64,000 bases of DNA from Chaetoderma sp. LZ-2023a (taxonomy: Eukaryota; Mollusca; Caudofoveata; Chaetodermatida; Chaetodermatidae). The first letter of the stretch is position 1; each line of letters begins with the position of its first letter. A program made the translations under genes and the position numbers. Below are positions 22,721-31,224 of this stretch, piece after piece. The stretch is from assembly GCA_034401795.1 (NCBI GenBank), contig CM067373.1, positions 90,354,996 to 90,418,995 on the forward strand. The letters run 5' to 3'. Under the pieces are notes generated by a model that was not told the origin of the DNA, ran no database searches, and was given only the letters and a program-made list of their open reading frames with translations.

Positions 22721-23725
22721 ATACCTGATGTGTTCGACACGCATACCTTAGCATAGCCAAAGTAAAGTACCGTCACACCTAATGAGCGAGTCCTAGCTAT
22801 GAGGTTTCCGATGTTGAAGCTGAGCCGGTTGCCATGATTAGGTGGGATGTCCCTGCCCCCGAGGTGGTGACAGCCCTCGAGTCGGCCTCTGTCTGTAGAG
22901 ATGGCAGTCAGCCAGCTCGCATACCTCACCAAGAACATTGGTCCCAGCAACCACAAGCTTGAAGTCGTCTAGCTTATCCACCTGCTGGATGACTCCTCCC
23001 TTCTTAACCCTGACCGCAACAGCAACACAGTCCGATACACCATGATGCAATGTCAGCTCTACCCGTTAGTTAGCTGTGGCTTGGACCTGCTGGTATTCTC
23101 GCTCCACATGCATGATCCGCTGTTTGGGACCCGTTTGCTTCAGCTTCTGGCCATTCTCTTCATGCCAGATATGAAGTGTTGGAGCATTCATCGTCACATC
23201 TGCGAGCTGCTCAGTGTACACCCGGAGGAACAACCTATCCTGCATGGCAGGCGGATTCATGTGTGTGTTCTCGAGGAGGGTTAAGAGTGGAACTGCCACG
23301 GACATCTTGACACATACCTGTAGTTCAAATTCTGTGAACCCCTCATTGCACCCCACAGCATAGTACCCCTTTCCCTTCGCATAGAAGGTTGGTCCACGAG
23401 CCAGCAGACCTAGGACTCAGTACTCATCGTTCACATAGGTGGTGTCCACGGTGCTGTTGCTCTGCATGATCTCCCACCTGTTCAGAACATGCGGGAGCTC
23501 TACCATCTGTTCTGTTGTGCTGTGAAGCTTGAACTCGAATGTCATGTTCTTGATCTCGTGGATCTGTGCCGAGATTGCAAAATCGATGTACTTCCCAGTA
23601 GCAGACAATGGGTTCTCATCATGTATACTGGGTCGAATGACCATCGGGCAGTCCTTCCGAGGATCAGTGCGGTACGATGTCGCGGGTTCAATGGCCCCAT
23701 CTGGATGTTGCACATACTGTAGCAT
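22702..23725 (-). pseudogene. Polinton mid-sized protein, ~340 codons, capsid candidate (broken)
   Basis: The ATG at 23725 follows CTTAAAC. One frame runs to about 22880, broken by TGA at 23417-23419 and TAA at 23066-23068, then a frame change near 22870-22900 leads to a stop at 22702. Translated parts alternate short hydrophobic and polar stretches (DFAISAQIHEIKNMTFEF, KMSVAVPLLTLLEN, FKLVVAGTNVLGE), compatible with a beta-rich fold. Polintons encode double and single jelly-roll capsid proteins, so this is one of three candidates; I see no diagnostic motif. Confidence 0.55.
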
Positions 23726-23726
23726 G

Positions 23727-23746
23727 TTTAAGGTCTGGGTATATAG
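23727..23746 (+). promoter_or_regulatory. TTTAA-N8-TATATAG promoter-like site
   Basis: Plus-strand TTTAAGGTCTGGGTATATAG, 18 bp before the ATG at 23765. It shares its central TATATA with the opposing site. Confidence 0.7.
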
Positions 23747-23756
23747 AGGTTTTAAA
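23739..23756 (-). promoter_or_regulatory. TTTAA-N8-TATAC promoter-like site
   Basis: Minus-strand TTTAAAACCTCTATATAC, 13 bp upstream of the ATG at 23725. Confidence 0.7.
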
Positions 23757-23764
23757 GGGCTGCC

Positions 23765-24628
23765 ATGTTTGGTAAAGTTCTCCAGCAGATTGTCTATAGG
23801 CAGCAGGACAGCAGCCAGTAGGCACGACAGTCATGGCCACGACGTACACTGTCCCACTATGACAGGGTCCAAGGACAGCTTCGTGACATCAACATTATCC
23901 ACGAGCGAGCCAAGGTTACAGCTCTCCATCTGATGCGGAGATACTGGCCGCCATAGAGGAAGGAGCGCCAGCTCATAGTACAAAAGATCTCCTGACTCGG
24001 ATACTCTACCGGAAGTTTGACAGCACCCATGGCAGGGCACTCAACCTACCTGTGGCCCAAACCAACAGTCCTGTTATTCTAGCTCTCCAAAGGGCGAGGG
24101 TTGAACCCAAAGATCTACTAATGGTCTGGAGTCGGGCTGACATATTTAGCCTCCATAGCCAGAAAGAGCGAGATATGCTGGATAGCCTCCAGTCTGGAGC
24201 AAATAACTACCTCAGGGAGGAGGTCAGTGCCGCTGTAGCAGAGAACCATGACACAGGTCATGCAGAAGGTACTCAGGAGGGGCTCACTGTTGGCCGCAAG
24301 GAGGCTGTTGAGCACATCTTCAATGAAAGAGGGTGAAGGGGATTGGCCAGTAATCTGCCAGCATTTCTGAAATTCCCAGATCACTACCAGGACTACCTCA
24401 TCAAATCCGCTTGCATGGACAAAGTGGATCTTCCGTGAGAAGTTCCAGAAGAAGAGCGTCCTAGAATCTGACCCTCAGTGGATAGAGTTTCAGAAACAGG
24501 CTTCTGATGAAACTGACGAAGTTCCTCAAGCTTCTCACAAAGTTCCTCAAGCTTCTGACGAAGGTCCTCAAACATCTGACGAAGTAGTGGAGACCTCGGA
24601 CGAAGTTCCTCAGCCTTCTGATGAATGA
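23765..24628 (+). pseudogene. Polinton protein with DEVPQAS tail repeats (broken)
   Basis: Starts at the ATG following a promoter-like site (MFGKVLQQIVYRQQD). Breaks: TAG at 23819, frame change near 23928, TGA at 24334, frame change near 24421; stop at 24626-24628. The middle part is helical and charged (VEPKDLLMVWSRADIF, EEVSAAVAENHDTGH). The last ~35 residues are five 7-residue repeats. Total about 288 codons. Function not recognised. It meets the convergent ATPase gene at a run of A. Confidence 0.6.
24515..24619 (+). repeat. five 21-bp coding repeats
   Basis: Units begin at 24515, 24536, 24557, 24578 and 24599; consensus GACGAAGTTCCTCAAGCTTCT, encoding DEVPQAS. Unit 4 is the most diverged. 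The repeated Leu-Arg-Asn-Phe pattern in the minus-strand frame is just the mirror of this. Confidence 0.9.
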
Positions 24629-24629
24629 A

Positions 24630-25232
24630 AAAAAAAGTTGCGGCAGCTGCGACAGTCTATGACACATAGAGCAGGCTAGTTTCCTGGCTGGATTCAGCTT
24701 GTAGGTGAAGGTCTGCACCTTTTCCAGAGATGGCTTGAAGTGTGACAGCTGACCTGTCTCCTTGTTGCTGAAGATGAAGCAGTACAGATCAACTGCCCTC
24801 TGTACACCTGCGATAAAGTCCCCTTTGGTCTCCTTGATGGTTAGGCTGTCGTATATGGTCTCGAGCAGGGCAGGTCCACACTTGGAGCTGAAGTATAGCA
24901 ACCGGGCATTGTGGCGGATGTCCGGTGAGATCTCGTGGGTGTACTTCTGAAAGAGGATGAAGACAGTTATCTTTGTGTGCCGGATGCGCATGGTTCAGCA
25001 GCTTCTCCATCAGTGCTTGCAGGTTCTGCATCTTGGTGATTGGGCCATTGTACCATTGATCATTACTGTCAACCGCCTCAGCGGAGAAGTCAGACACCAG
25101 AAGGATGTATTGAGAGTGTAGATGTTCGGCCAGGAGAGCCCGCAGCAAGATGTTTTTCCTGTGTCCTGATGGGGCAATGATCAGCACCACCTGGCCAGCA
25201 TCGGCCGGCCTACTATCGAATGGTACAGACAT
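24630..25232 (-). pseudogene. A32/FtsK-HerA-type packaging ATPase (broken)
   Basis: Probable genome-packaging ATPase. Starts MSVPFDSRPADAGQVVLIIA; the P-loop region reads APSGHRKN, where the expected GK[ST] is degraded. A strand like ILLVSDFSAEA follows. A frame change near 24990 leads to VFILFQKYTHEISPDIRHNA, matching the family's sensor segment with Gln and an Arg-x-x-Asn, then a Cys-x2-Cys near the end. About 200 codons, normal for Polinton ATPases. The stop region falls in a poly-A run near 24628-24636. Confidence 0.7.
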
Positions 25233-25271
25233 GCGTGCGGAGGATGGTTAGCACTTGGTCGGCGGTAGCCT

Positions 25272-25549
25272 AGTCTATATTTGGGAGACTAAAGGGCAGT
25301 ACTTCCTGCACCAGCTCTTTCGCCTGCAGAGCGGGGAATCCTGCACCTCCGGCGGATATGATCATGTCGATAGTCACTTACAGGACTGGCGGTATGATCA
25401 GCGAACGAAAAGAAGAAGAAGAAGGATGCGATGGAGGCATCAAGCATGAAATCCCAGCAGCAGCTGAGACGATAGCGTAGTGGGCGTGTGTCAGCACCCA
25501 CAGTGTCTAGTACATTCAGTATCTGTATGATACATGGACGGGAGGCCAT
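25272..25549 (-). pseudogene. Polinton small protein, unknown (frameshifted)
   Basis: ATG at 25549 placed 2 bp after a TTTAA-N8-GATAG site. Begins MASRPCIIQILNVLDTVGA; a CTT run gives a string of Phe, after which a neighbouring frame reads more protein-like (ISAGGAGFPALQAKELVQEV) to a stop near 25270. No family recognised. Confidence 0.4.
25275..25293 (-). promoter_or_regulatory. TTTAG-N9-TATAG, variant promoter-like site
   Basis: Minus-strand TTTAGTCTCCCAAATATAG, 42 bp upstream of the ATPase ATG at 25232. Differs from the consensus at the fifth base, so weaker. Confidence 0.35.
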
Positions 25550-25551
25550 GA

Positions 25552-25569
25552 CTATCCTGCGGTCTTAAA
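25552..25569 (-). promoter_or_regulatory. TTTAA-N8-GATAG promoter-like site
   Basis: Minus-strand TTTAAGACCGCAGGATAG, 2 bp before the ATG at 25549. It overlaps the last codons of the upstream gene. Confidence 0.6.
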
Positions 25570-26056
25570 CGGCAAACCAAAGAACCCTGACTTCTTCACC
25601 TCTGGGAGCTGGAGGCTGGTGGTAGCACCTTTTTTGCCATCGACAGTGATATTGCTCAGGCCGCTGGTGCCTACCTTGAGATTCTCTCCATCCTGTTGGA
25701 ATGAGCTCCGCAATTTCAGGAGATCCTTAACCAGATCCTGTGTAAAGGACACAGCCATAACCTTGATGGCTCCAGCCTCATCGACTCCGAGCATACCTCG
25801 CATCGTCTCCCTCTCCTTGATGCCCATCCCCTTGTATACAGTCTTGGCCTTGTTAATGGCCGATTGTACTACCGTATCAGTGTTCCCGATGAGATCTCGG
25901 ACTGGGATGGTACCTCGGATCTCCCGTGGGTCTCCCTTCTCATCGAAGTCTAGGAAGGAGATAGGGGCAACAGTGTCCTCTGAACCGAGGCGTGCCTCAC
26001 CCAAGTGAGCAATTGTAAAGTTCTTTGCTTTCTAGGTCTGTGAGTGACAGAGTCAT
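25552..26056 (-). pseudogene. Polinton soluble protein, ~168 codons, unknown
   Basis: The long open frame starts only at a TTG (26004), but a promoter-like site at 26061-26080 and the ATG at 26056 (MTLSLTDLESKELYNC) put the true start upstream, with one frame change near 26000. The body is intact: ISFLDFDEKGDPREIRG, NTDTVVQSAINKAKTVYKG, LGVDEAGAIKVMAVSF, ending KKSGFFGLPFKTAG. Mixed alpha/beta composition without membrane segments. Family not recognised. Confidence 0.6.
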
Positions 26057-26060
26057 AGTG

Positions 26061-26080
26061 CTATATACAGACGGCTTAAA
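26061..26080 (-). promoter_or_regulatory. TTTAA-N8-TATATAG promoter-like site
   Basis: Minus-strand TTTAAGCCGTCTGTATATAG, 4 bp before the ATG at 26056. Confidence 0.7.
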
Positions 26081-26084
26081 CCTA

Positions 26085-26309
26085 CTAGTCATACCCCCAG
26101 TGAAATAGTTGGGCATAGCAGAACCACGCAGTCGGCCAAGGGAATAGGTAGCAGTGCTCAGGGTACTGGCCCTCTCTGCAGGGTCATGCCTTGTGGGCGG
26201 TCCACCATTCCCTGGCATTGGCAATCCTCAGTCCGCATGCTCGACTATGGGCTACACACTGCGCTCCAGCACACCATGCCTCATATGCTGTAGTGGTCTC
26301 GTGATCCAT
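26085..26309 (-). pseudogene. Polinton small gene, 75 codons, one internal TGA
   Basis: The ATG at 26309 follows a promoter-like site by 6 bp (MDHETTTAYEAWCAGAQC). One frame runs to TAG at 26085-26087 with a single TGA near 26186. An alternative overlapping frame (25997-26224, MPMPGNGGPPTRHD) lacks such a signal and I regard it as a shadow or frameshifted part. Unknown function. Confidence 0.4.
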
Positions 26310-26731
26310 CTCTCACTATTCAGAGGTTTTAAAACGTAGGCGACGATGATCTCAGCCATTGCGCTCATTGCTAGCCCTAGAACCGCGGCCTCCATTAGTG
26401 TAACACGTTCACCCATGATCTTGGTGGCGGCAGTGTAGGAGGCACCACTGATGGTGATCTTTGGGATGGGGTGAGTTATTCCGAGACAGTGCTCAGCCAC
26501 CCCACTCACCACTGTAGCGAGGACAGCCGCAGTGGCGGCAGGAAGAACCTCATTTCCACCTGTCATCTTCACCATGGCCACATTCGCTGCCACGTTACTG
26601 GCGACATGGACTGCCAGAGGTTTTGCTTTGGTCAGTAACTTCTGTGTCTTGGTTCGCAGCAGGTTCTCCATCTTCTGAAGACTCGCCTGGCTCTCGGGCA
26701 GTTGCTTCATGATCTGTACCATTGACGTCAT
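26252..26731 (-). CDS. Polinton hydrophobic protein, 159 aa
   Basis: Intact frame. N-terminal helical segment (MTSMVQIMKQLPESQASLQK), then Ala/Val-rich stretches (AVHVASNVAANVAMV, AATAAVLATVVSGVA, EAAVLGLAMSAMAEIIVAY) that could be membrane-active. Similar in style to the 132-residue and 28753-29327 proteins. Family not recognised. Promoter-like site 14 bp upstream. Confidence 0.6.
   Translation of the reverse strand: MTSMVQIMKQLPESQASLQKMENLLRTKTQKLLTKAKPLAVHVASNVAANVAMVKMTGGNEVLPAATAAVLATVVSGVAEHCLGITHPIPKITISGASYTAATKIMGERVTLMEAAVLGLAMSAMAEIIVAYVLKPLNSERWITRPLQHMRHGVLERSV
26316..26333 (-). promoter_or_regulatory. TTTAA-N8-AATAG promoter-like site
   Basis: Minus-strand TTTAAAACCTCTGAATAG, 6 bp before the ATG at 26309. 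The first 13 bases are nearly the same as those at 23739-23756. Confidence 0.6.
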
Positions 26732-26849
26732 TGTTTAAGCACTGAGTATACAATGCGGTTAAACATCTGCATCCCCTGTCGAGAGAGTTAATAAGATCTT
26801 CCCAGTCTGCATCTGCCAGGTGTCTGGGTTGGTACTCAGGAATATTCAT
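26595..26849 (-). CDS. Polinton small protein start, unknown
   Basis: ATG at 26849, 6 bp after a promoter-like site; MNIPEYQPRHLADADWEDL then a Cys pair. The frame overlaps the next gene by 137 bp, and only its first ~40 residues look convincing, so a frameshift or early stop may have been lost. Confidence 0.35.
   Translation of the reverse strand: MNIPEYQPRHLADADWEDLINSLDRGCRCLTALYTQCLNNDVNGTDHEATAREPGESSEDGEPAANQDTEVTDQSKTSGSPCRQ
26746..26763 (-). promoter_or_regulatory. TTTAA-N8-TATAC promoter-like site
   Basis: Minus-strand TTTAACCGCATTGTATAC. The same GTATAC is also 8 bp after a plus-strand TTTAA (26734), making a symmetrical box. Confidence 0.65.
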
Positions 26850-26855
26850 CTCTCT

Positions 26856-26873
26856 CTATTGAGACATCTTAAA
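26856..26873 (-). promoter_or_regulatory. TTTAA-N8-AATAG promoter-like site
   Basis: Minus-strand TTTAAGATGTCTCAATAG, 6 bp before the ATG at 26849. Confidence 0.6.
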
Positions 26874-26874
26874 C

Positions 26875-27369
26875 ATGTCCGGGCTCACGCTATGCGAGAA
26901 GTACTATGATGTCTTCCGGAGGGACATAAAGGACTACAAGAAGAAGACACCAGATGAGCTCGCTCAGCTGTCCGGTGCTGAGCTGACAGAGGAGCTGACA
27001 GCTGTGAATCTCTATCTAGGATTTGGTAAGGGACAGATCTGCTTCCTCGACTAACTTATCATGGGCAGGATTATTGTTGAGCATCTGTGAGCTAAAGGTT
27101 TCTACAAGGATCGGGAGTATCTGTCGGATGTGTTCCAGCAGTTGCAGATCGCCATGGCCTCACCTGACTCAGAGGTGAACAAGGCTCTGCGATACTACAA
27201 GCTGGAAAAAGGATGCACTGCGGAACCATCCAACCCTTGGATGTGCATGTCGGCTGCGTGTATAGGGGCTGTAGGGCATGCCAAGCTAGTTCAGTGTCTC
27301 ACCGTGGTCGCCACTGCTACTGTAGAGAGTCAGGATAGTCTTATAGCTGATTTGCTAGCGGCGGAGTAG
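26875..27369 (+). pseudogene. Polinton protein, 165 codons, two in-frame stops
   Basis: Starts at the ATG after CTTAAAC (MSGLTLCEKYYDVFRRD) and stays in one frame to TAG at 27367-27369, interrupted by TAA at about 27053 and TGA at about 27092. Helical and charged; later CTAEPSNPWMCMSAACIGAV contains a Cys cluster. Family not recognised. Its end overlaps the convergent gene by 15 bp. No TTTAA-N8-TATAG site on its own strand. Confidence 0.55.
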
Positions 27370-28671
27370 GCTGATCCTGAGCACCATGATAGCTAGGCCT
27401 GACACCACTCGTAGAGCTGCCACAGGAAGCGGTGTCATGTCGACTGTCTGCAGTGTCAGGTTCAGAACACCTTTATGTGGAGCTGCCATGGGGAGCGTTG
27501 TGTCGACTGGCTGCAGTGTCAGGGTTGGAACGACTGTATGTGCTGCCATGCCCATACTACGCGTAGGTGCGTTGATATCAGTGTTGAAGCCGAAGTGGAC
27601 ACTGGGGGAACTCCCCTCGACTATCATGTTATAGCCCCTGACTTGGAGGTCCTCGATGTTCACGATCATATTGCTCGGAATCAACCATAGGTGTGGTGAA
27701 ATAGCAAAGTCAAGTTTGCGACTGGCCTTCTGCAACCCCTGCTGGAACTTAGCAATAAGACTACTGGGGTCTGCCACGATGATCATATCCTCAACGAGAC
27801 TGATGAACATGGCCTGGACCTCTGCTCCGCTGACACCATCTATGGAATGACACAGCATCGTCTGTGCTGTAAGGAGGCAGTAGCACAGTGCTTCCAGGGA
27901 CTGGTTGATCCGAAGGATATCTGCTGATGTGAGGCCTGAGGTGGTGTGTGGGACAAAGTACTTCCACACATCTGGATAGTCCTGCCACAAGCCAGTGATG
28001 TGCATATTTTGCACCATCGCTCCAGGGTCGGACTCTGGATCGAATGTCGCTGTCTTCCGACGACCTACTCGTCGGGGTGTTCGATAGGGGAATCCTGAGT
28101 AGTACCGTCTCGGGTCACCGTACATAACCCCTGGACCGCTGTTGTCGCCGCCATGCCACCGATAGTCTGGGTGAGCGCTGAACTCTCTCTGTAGTCTGCT
28201 GGCCGCTGAGACGCTATGACTGTTGAGCTGTGGGTCAAAGTCGTTTGTATCAGGGAGGCTTGCACCCAGCTCATGGCGGATTCGTCGCACCGTGTAGTAC
28301 ACATGGAATCTGAGACAGCTGGCGATGAGCACAGCTTCAGGAGTACCAGAATAGGAGCGAAGCAAGGTGGAACTTACTCCACATCCTGCCGTGGCACACC
28401 ACATGGCAAGGTTCAGCTGCTGATTCCAGTATGAGAGGCTTGGAGCAGCCATCCAAGTATGAGGTTGCTTCGCATCCTTGATGGTGATAGGGTGGTTGGT
28501 CAGCGGTCATGGGTTGACGGAGAAGCTGTTTCGGGACCGTCCATCCACTGTGATGGAGAATGGTGTTAGCTCTGGTATATCAGATAACAGACCTCTCAGG
28601 CCAGTCAAGGGTGTACCCAGGAGGGGCGGTTGGCTCTGGATGACTGTCGTGAAGTTCAGTGGTAAGGCCAT
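27355..28671 (-). pseudogene. Polinton large protein, 439 codons, capsid candidate (one stop)
   Basis: The ATG at 28671 lies directly after a promoter-like site. The frame is continuous to 27355 except for TGA at 28507-28509. N-terminus MALPLNFTTVIQSQPPLLG, later SYWNQQLNLAMWCATAGCG, RFHVYYTVRRIRHELGA, YFVPHTTSGLTSADILRINQ and LWLIPSNMIVNIEDLQVRG. The C-terminal 50 residues contain a duplicated segment (TLTLQPVDTTLPMAAP / NLTLQTVDMTPLPVAA). Largest nearly intact structural-looking protein. I cannot name its family; major capsid protein is one possibility. Confidence 0.6.
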
Positions 28672-28690
28672 CTATACTGGTGTTCTTAAA
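28672..28690 (-). promoter_or_regulatory. TTTAA-N9-TATAG promoter-like site
   Basis: Minus-strand TTTAAGAACACCAGTATAG, abutting the ATG at 28671. Confidence 0.7.
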
Positions 28691-28752
28691 GCTACTGTAC
28701 AGGCAGCACACTATTTGTAGTCGTCTCGACTCCAGAGACGAGCAAGGTGACC

Positions 28753-29327
28753 TCACCGTAACATCTCGTTTTTTAGCTCCTCCATATCAACCCGTCCGCT
28801 GAAGCCTTTGAGGTATTGCTGTCGCACTTTAGGTGTCTCCGTGTGGTACAGGGCATGCAGCTTCAATATATGGTGGTACTCTTCATCGGTGACCTGTCCA
28901 TCCTCGAGAGCTTTGCTGACAGACTCGTCGAAAGTCCATAGCATACTCTGTGCCAGTGTCACATACTTAGCATGCTTCTCCTGCATCCTTGTAATCTGCC
29001 GCTGCCCCACCACCAAGCCTGTGGCCAAGACAGTTGCAGCTAGTGTCACGCCACCCAGCGGGATGGCACCCACCCTGTAGCGAGTGTGGCCACAGCTGCC
29101 ACACCAGCACTGGCTCCAATCACACCCACAGCAGTGGTTGTATGTGCGAGGACGTTGTAGGCTGTCTTATATAAACCTGCGTGTTCTGCTGTAGTTTTCT
29201 GCCTCATGGACGAGATTCCGCTTGATGGCATCTATCTGCGGGAGTCGCCAGCCATGGATGGTACCGCCCTTATCAGCAGTCAGGGAGGGGTATAGTTCTG
29301 GTTCCTTCCGCCACTCTGATTTTGCAT
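28753..29327 (-). pseudogene. Polinton protein with glycine/alanine hydrophobic core, ~190 codons (broken)
   Basis: Start at the ATG 29327 is set by the promoter-like site 1 bp upstream. That frame is broken by TGA (about 29280) and TAG (about 29233) and a frame change near 29060. Two hydrophobic stretches (VGVIGASAGVAAVATLATG, LGGVTLAATVLATGLVV) are followed by a charged helical tail (DGQVTDEEYHHILKLHALY). Reminiscent of membrane-active virion proteins in general layout only; family not recognised. Confidence 0.5.
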
Positions 29328-29328
29328 A

Positions 29329-29346
29329 GTATACCTGGAGATTAAA
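29329..29346 (-). promoter_or_regulatory. TTTAA-N8-TATAC promoter-like site
   Basis: Minus-strand TTTAATCTCCAGGTATAC, 1 bp before the ATG at 29327; overlaps the end of the upstream gene. Confidence 0.65.
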
Positions 29347-29881
29347 CCTGCATCGCCTGCAGAATCTGCTCATGAGTCATTTTGGAGAGCCTGGCAAACC
29401 GTGCCAGCTTTTTAGTGTCGAGACAGACGTGTCTTAGAAAGTGGTCATCCAGCACTATGTCGGGTGCCAGTAGCTTTCTGAGATGCCGCTGGATGGCTTT
29501 CTTGTTCTTACACTTCTGCACCATCTCCTCTTCCCACTGTATGACATCTGGCTTATCCTCATTTGTGAAGACACCTGGCTCATCATCGTATGTGAAGACA
29601 TCTGGCTCATCGTCATCTGTCAAGATTCCTGTGTCCCGCTTACTCTCCTCCAGGAGGGCCTGCCAGTATCGCGACCCTTCACTGTTCCTTCGCCTCCTTG
29701 CCTTGCTGGCAGCCTGTTGATACCAGCTCTCCCGCTGTAGTCGCTCTCCTTGTTGACAGATCTGTTGCTGTGCGAGCATCTGTTCGTTTAAGGCCTTTGT
29801 CTGTGCAGGGGTCATGATGGGGCAACCCTCTATCAGGTTCATCATCTCGGCAAAGGTCAGATATTCCAGGTATGATATCAT
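29342..29881 (-). CDS. Polinton protein with acidic repeats, 179 aa
   Basis: Intact frame from ATG 29881. Gln/Arg-rich first half (NEQMLAQQQICQQGERLQ), then three acidic near-repeats (DDEPDVF, DDEPGVF, EDKPDV at about residues 95-120), then a basic helical end (KKAIQRHLRKLLAPDIV). The ATG overlaps the stop of the gene upstream by 4 bp, so translation may be coupled; no promoter-like site of its own. Family not recognised. Confidence 0.6.
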   Translation of the reverse strand: MISYLEYLTFAEMMNLIEGCPIMTPAQTKALNEQMLAQQQICQQGERLQRESWYQQAASKARRRRNSEGSRYWQALLEESKRDTGILTDDDEPDVFTYDDEPGVFTNEDKPDVIQWEEEMVQKCKNKKAIQRHLRKLLAPDIVLDDHFLRHVCLDTKKLARFARLSKMTHEQILQAMQV

Positions 29882-30208
29882 GTTGTCGTCAGGTCAATGA
29901 GTAATAAGAGTGTAAACTCTAAAGGGGCGTCCGATATCCCATCTTTGCTGGCATATATGTTAATGGAGGGGCTGTCAAACAGGTGATTTACAGGTGTGAA
30001 CAGGCTAGGACTGATAGCTTTCCATAGGTTGCTGTCGGCACCTGGGAGACACTCTATCACATCCCGGCCGACTTCTACCAGTGAGCTGCTGTGTGCACTG
30101 CCCGGAGAAGAGGACCCATTCTACATGGTACTGTACCACCTGTCTCCCCTCTAGAGTGGGTGAGATTACATTCTCACCACCGGAGAGCAGCAGTCGGACA
30201 ATCGTCAT
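29878..30208 (-). pseudogene. Polinton small protein, ~110 codons (frameshifted)
   Basis: The ATG at 30208 lies 2 bp after a promoter-like site (MTIVRLLLSGGENVI). A frame change near 30050-30100 is needed to reach the second half (MIECLPGADSNLWKAI ... LLLLIDLTTT) ending at 29878. Unknown function. Confidence 0.5.
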
Positions 30209-30210
30209 GG

Positions 30211-30228
30211 TTATATCTCCTGTTTAAA
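30211..30228 (-). promoter_or_regulatory. TTTAA-N8-TATAA promoter-like site
   Basis: Minus-strand TTTAAACAGGAGATATAA, 2 bp before the ATG at 30208. Shares GTTTAAAC with the opposite-strand site. Confidence 0.65.
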
Positions 30229-30240
30229 CCCCTCCTATAG
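30223..30240 (+). promoter_or_regulatory. TTTAA-N8-TATAG promoter-like site
   Basis: Plus-strand TTTAAACCCCTCCTATAG, 6 bp before the ATG at 30247. Confidence 0.7.
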
Positions 30241-30246
30241 CATGCT

Positions 30247-31224
30247 ATGGAACCCATATTTGCTCACTCGACTGGTCTTGCTGACCTGGCAGATGTGTAT
30301 GCAGTTGATGCTGCCAAGGTAGAAGAGACTGATGGCAAGTCATTTGCCCTACAGTACGAAGCAAACTCAAAGACATTCTCCCTCCACCCCATTGGTGGTG
30401 ATGGGGTGGAGCTGCTCACAGACCTCAAGGATGTGTCGAAGGAGCGCCTGGGTCGCAACATAGATGGCCACAAGATCGTGTTTCGGTACAATTTCCCGAA
30501 GACGAAGTACATCCTCGAGCCGTTGATTGAGGTCTCAGATACAGAGGTGGCAGACATCAACACCCTAAATGACGACCTCAGCTTTCATCTGGTCAAACCC
30601 AATTCGAGCAATGCCCCGCCAATGACACATGATGGTCTGCTATTGACCCTGGCAAAAAACCTGCAGTTCATGTTTGAGAAGAATGAAGTGTGGTACCGCG
30701 CTGGACCTGGTGGTGACTGGCAAACATGCTTGCCACTATATAGGCCTCCCGCAGTCATTGACATAGAGGTTACTCCCCTCTCCACTGTTGTGAAAAGGGA
30801 TGGGAAGGTTCGAAAGCTCTACAATCGGGGATCATCCTTCCTCACCTACATAGGTGAAGGTGTCTCCCTGGCGAGGGTGGGTCAACGGATCGGAGTTACA
30901 GGTGGAAAGCTCCTGCTGTGTCGTCCAATCGATGGACCAGAAGGAGCTGTTAACCTTCAGGAGGGCATCCTATGGATAGATGGTGTGTCACATGTCTCCA
31001 AAGCCAAGGGTGCTGTTAAACTGCTTCAGCGAGTCGGACTCACTAGCCTGCAAACGACTCGTATAGTCCTAGAGCTACGTTTCTTAGCTTGCGGCAGAAT
31101 GAAGCAGCTAGCCCCTGCCCCTGAGGGGATGAAGATCACTATCGATCCGGATGGAACAGCTCGATCTGGCACAGATATTTCTCGAGGGGTTCACTCTGTT
31201 CAGTTTAACTCTTCATATATAGCC
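30247..31224 (+). CDS. Polinton protein, ~320 aa, capsid candidate
   Basis: Longest intact frame of the element outside the broken genes. Begins MEPIFAHSTGLADLADVYA; includes DGHKIVFRYNFPKTKYILE, NEVWYRAGPGGDWQTC, VIDIEVTPLSTVVKRDGK and TTRIVLELRFLACGRMKQ, with a strand-rich pattern. The frame continues to 31434, but a promoter-like site at 31204-31222 and an ATG at 31225 suggest that two genes have been fused by loss of the original stop (a neighbouring frame has TAA inside that site). Family not recognised; one of three capsid candidates. Confidence 0.6.
31204..31222 (+). promoter_or_regulatory. TTTAA-N9-TATAG promoter-like site
   Basis: Plus-strand TTTAACTCTTCATATATAG, 2 bp before the ATG at 31225, inside the apparent long frame. 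Confidence 0.55.

Noticed and set aside
24461..24660. Leu-Arg-Asn-Phe-Val repeats as the C-terminus of the ATPase
   Set aside because: They mirror the plus-strand DEVPQAS repeats; the ATPase most likely ended at the poly-A run near 24630.
25997..26224. 75-residue minus-strand frame in the Polinton
   Set aside because: It lies across the promoter-like site for 26056 and another gene with a better supported start (26309).
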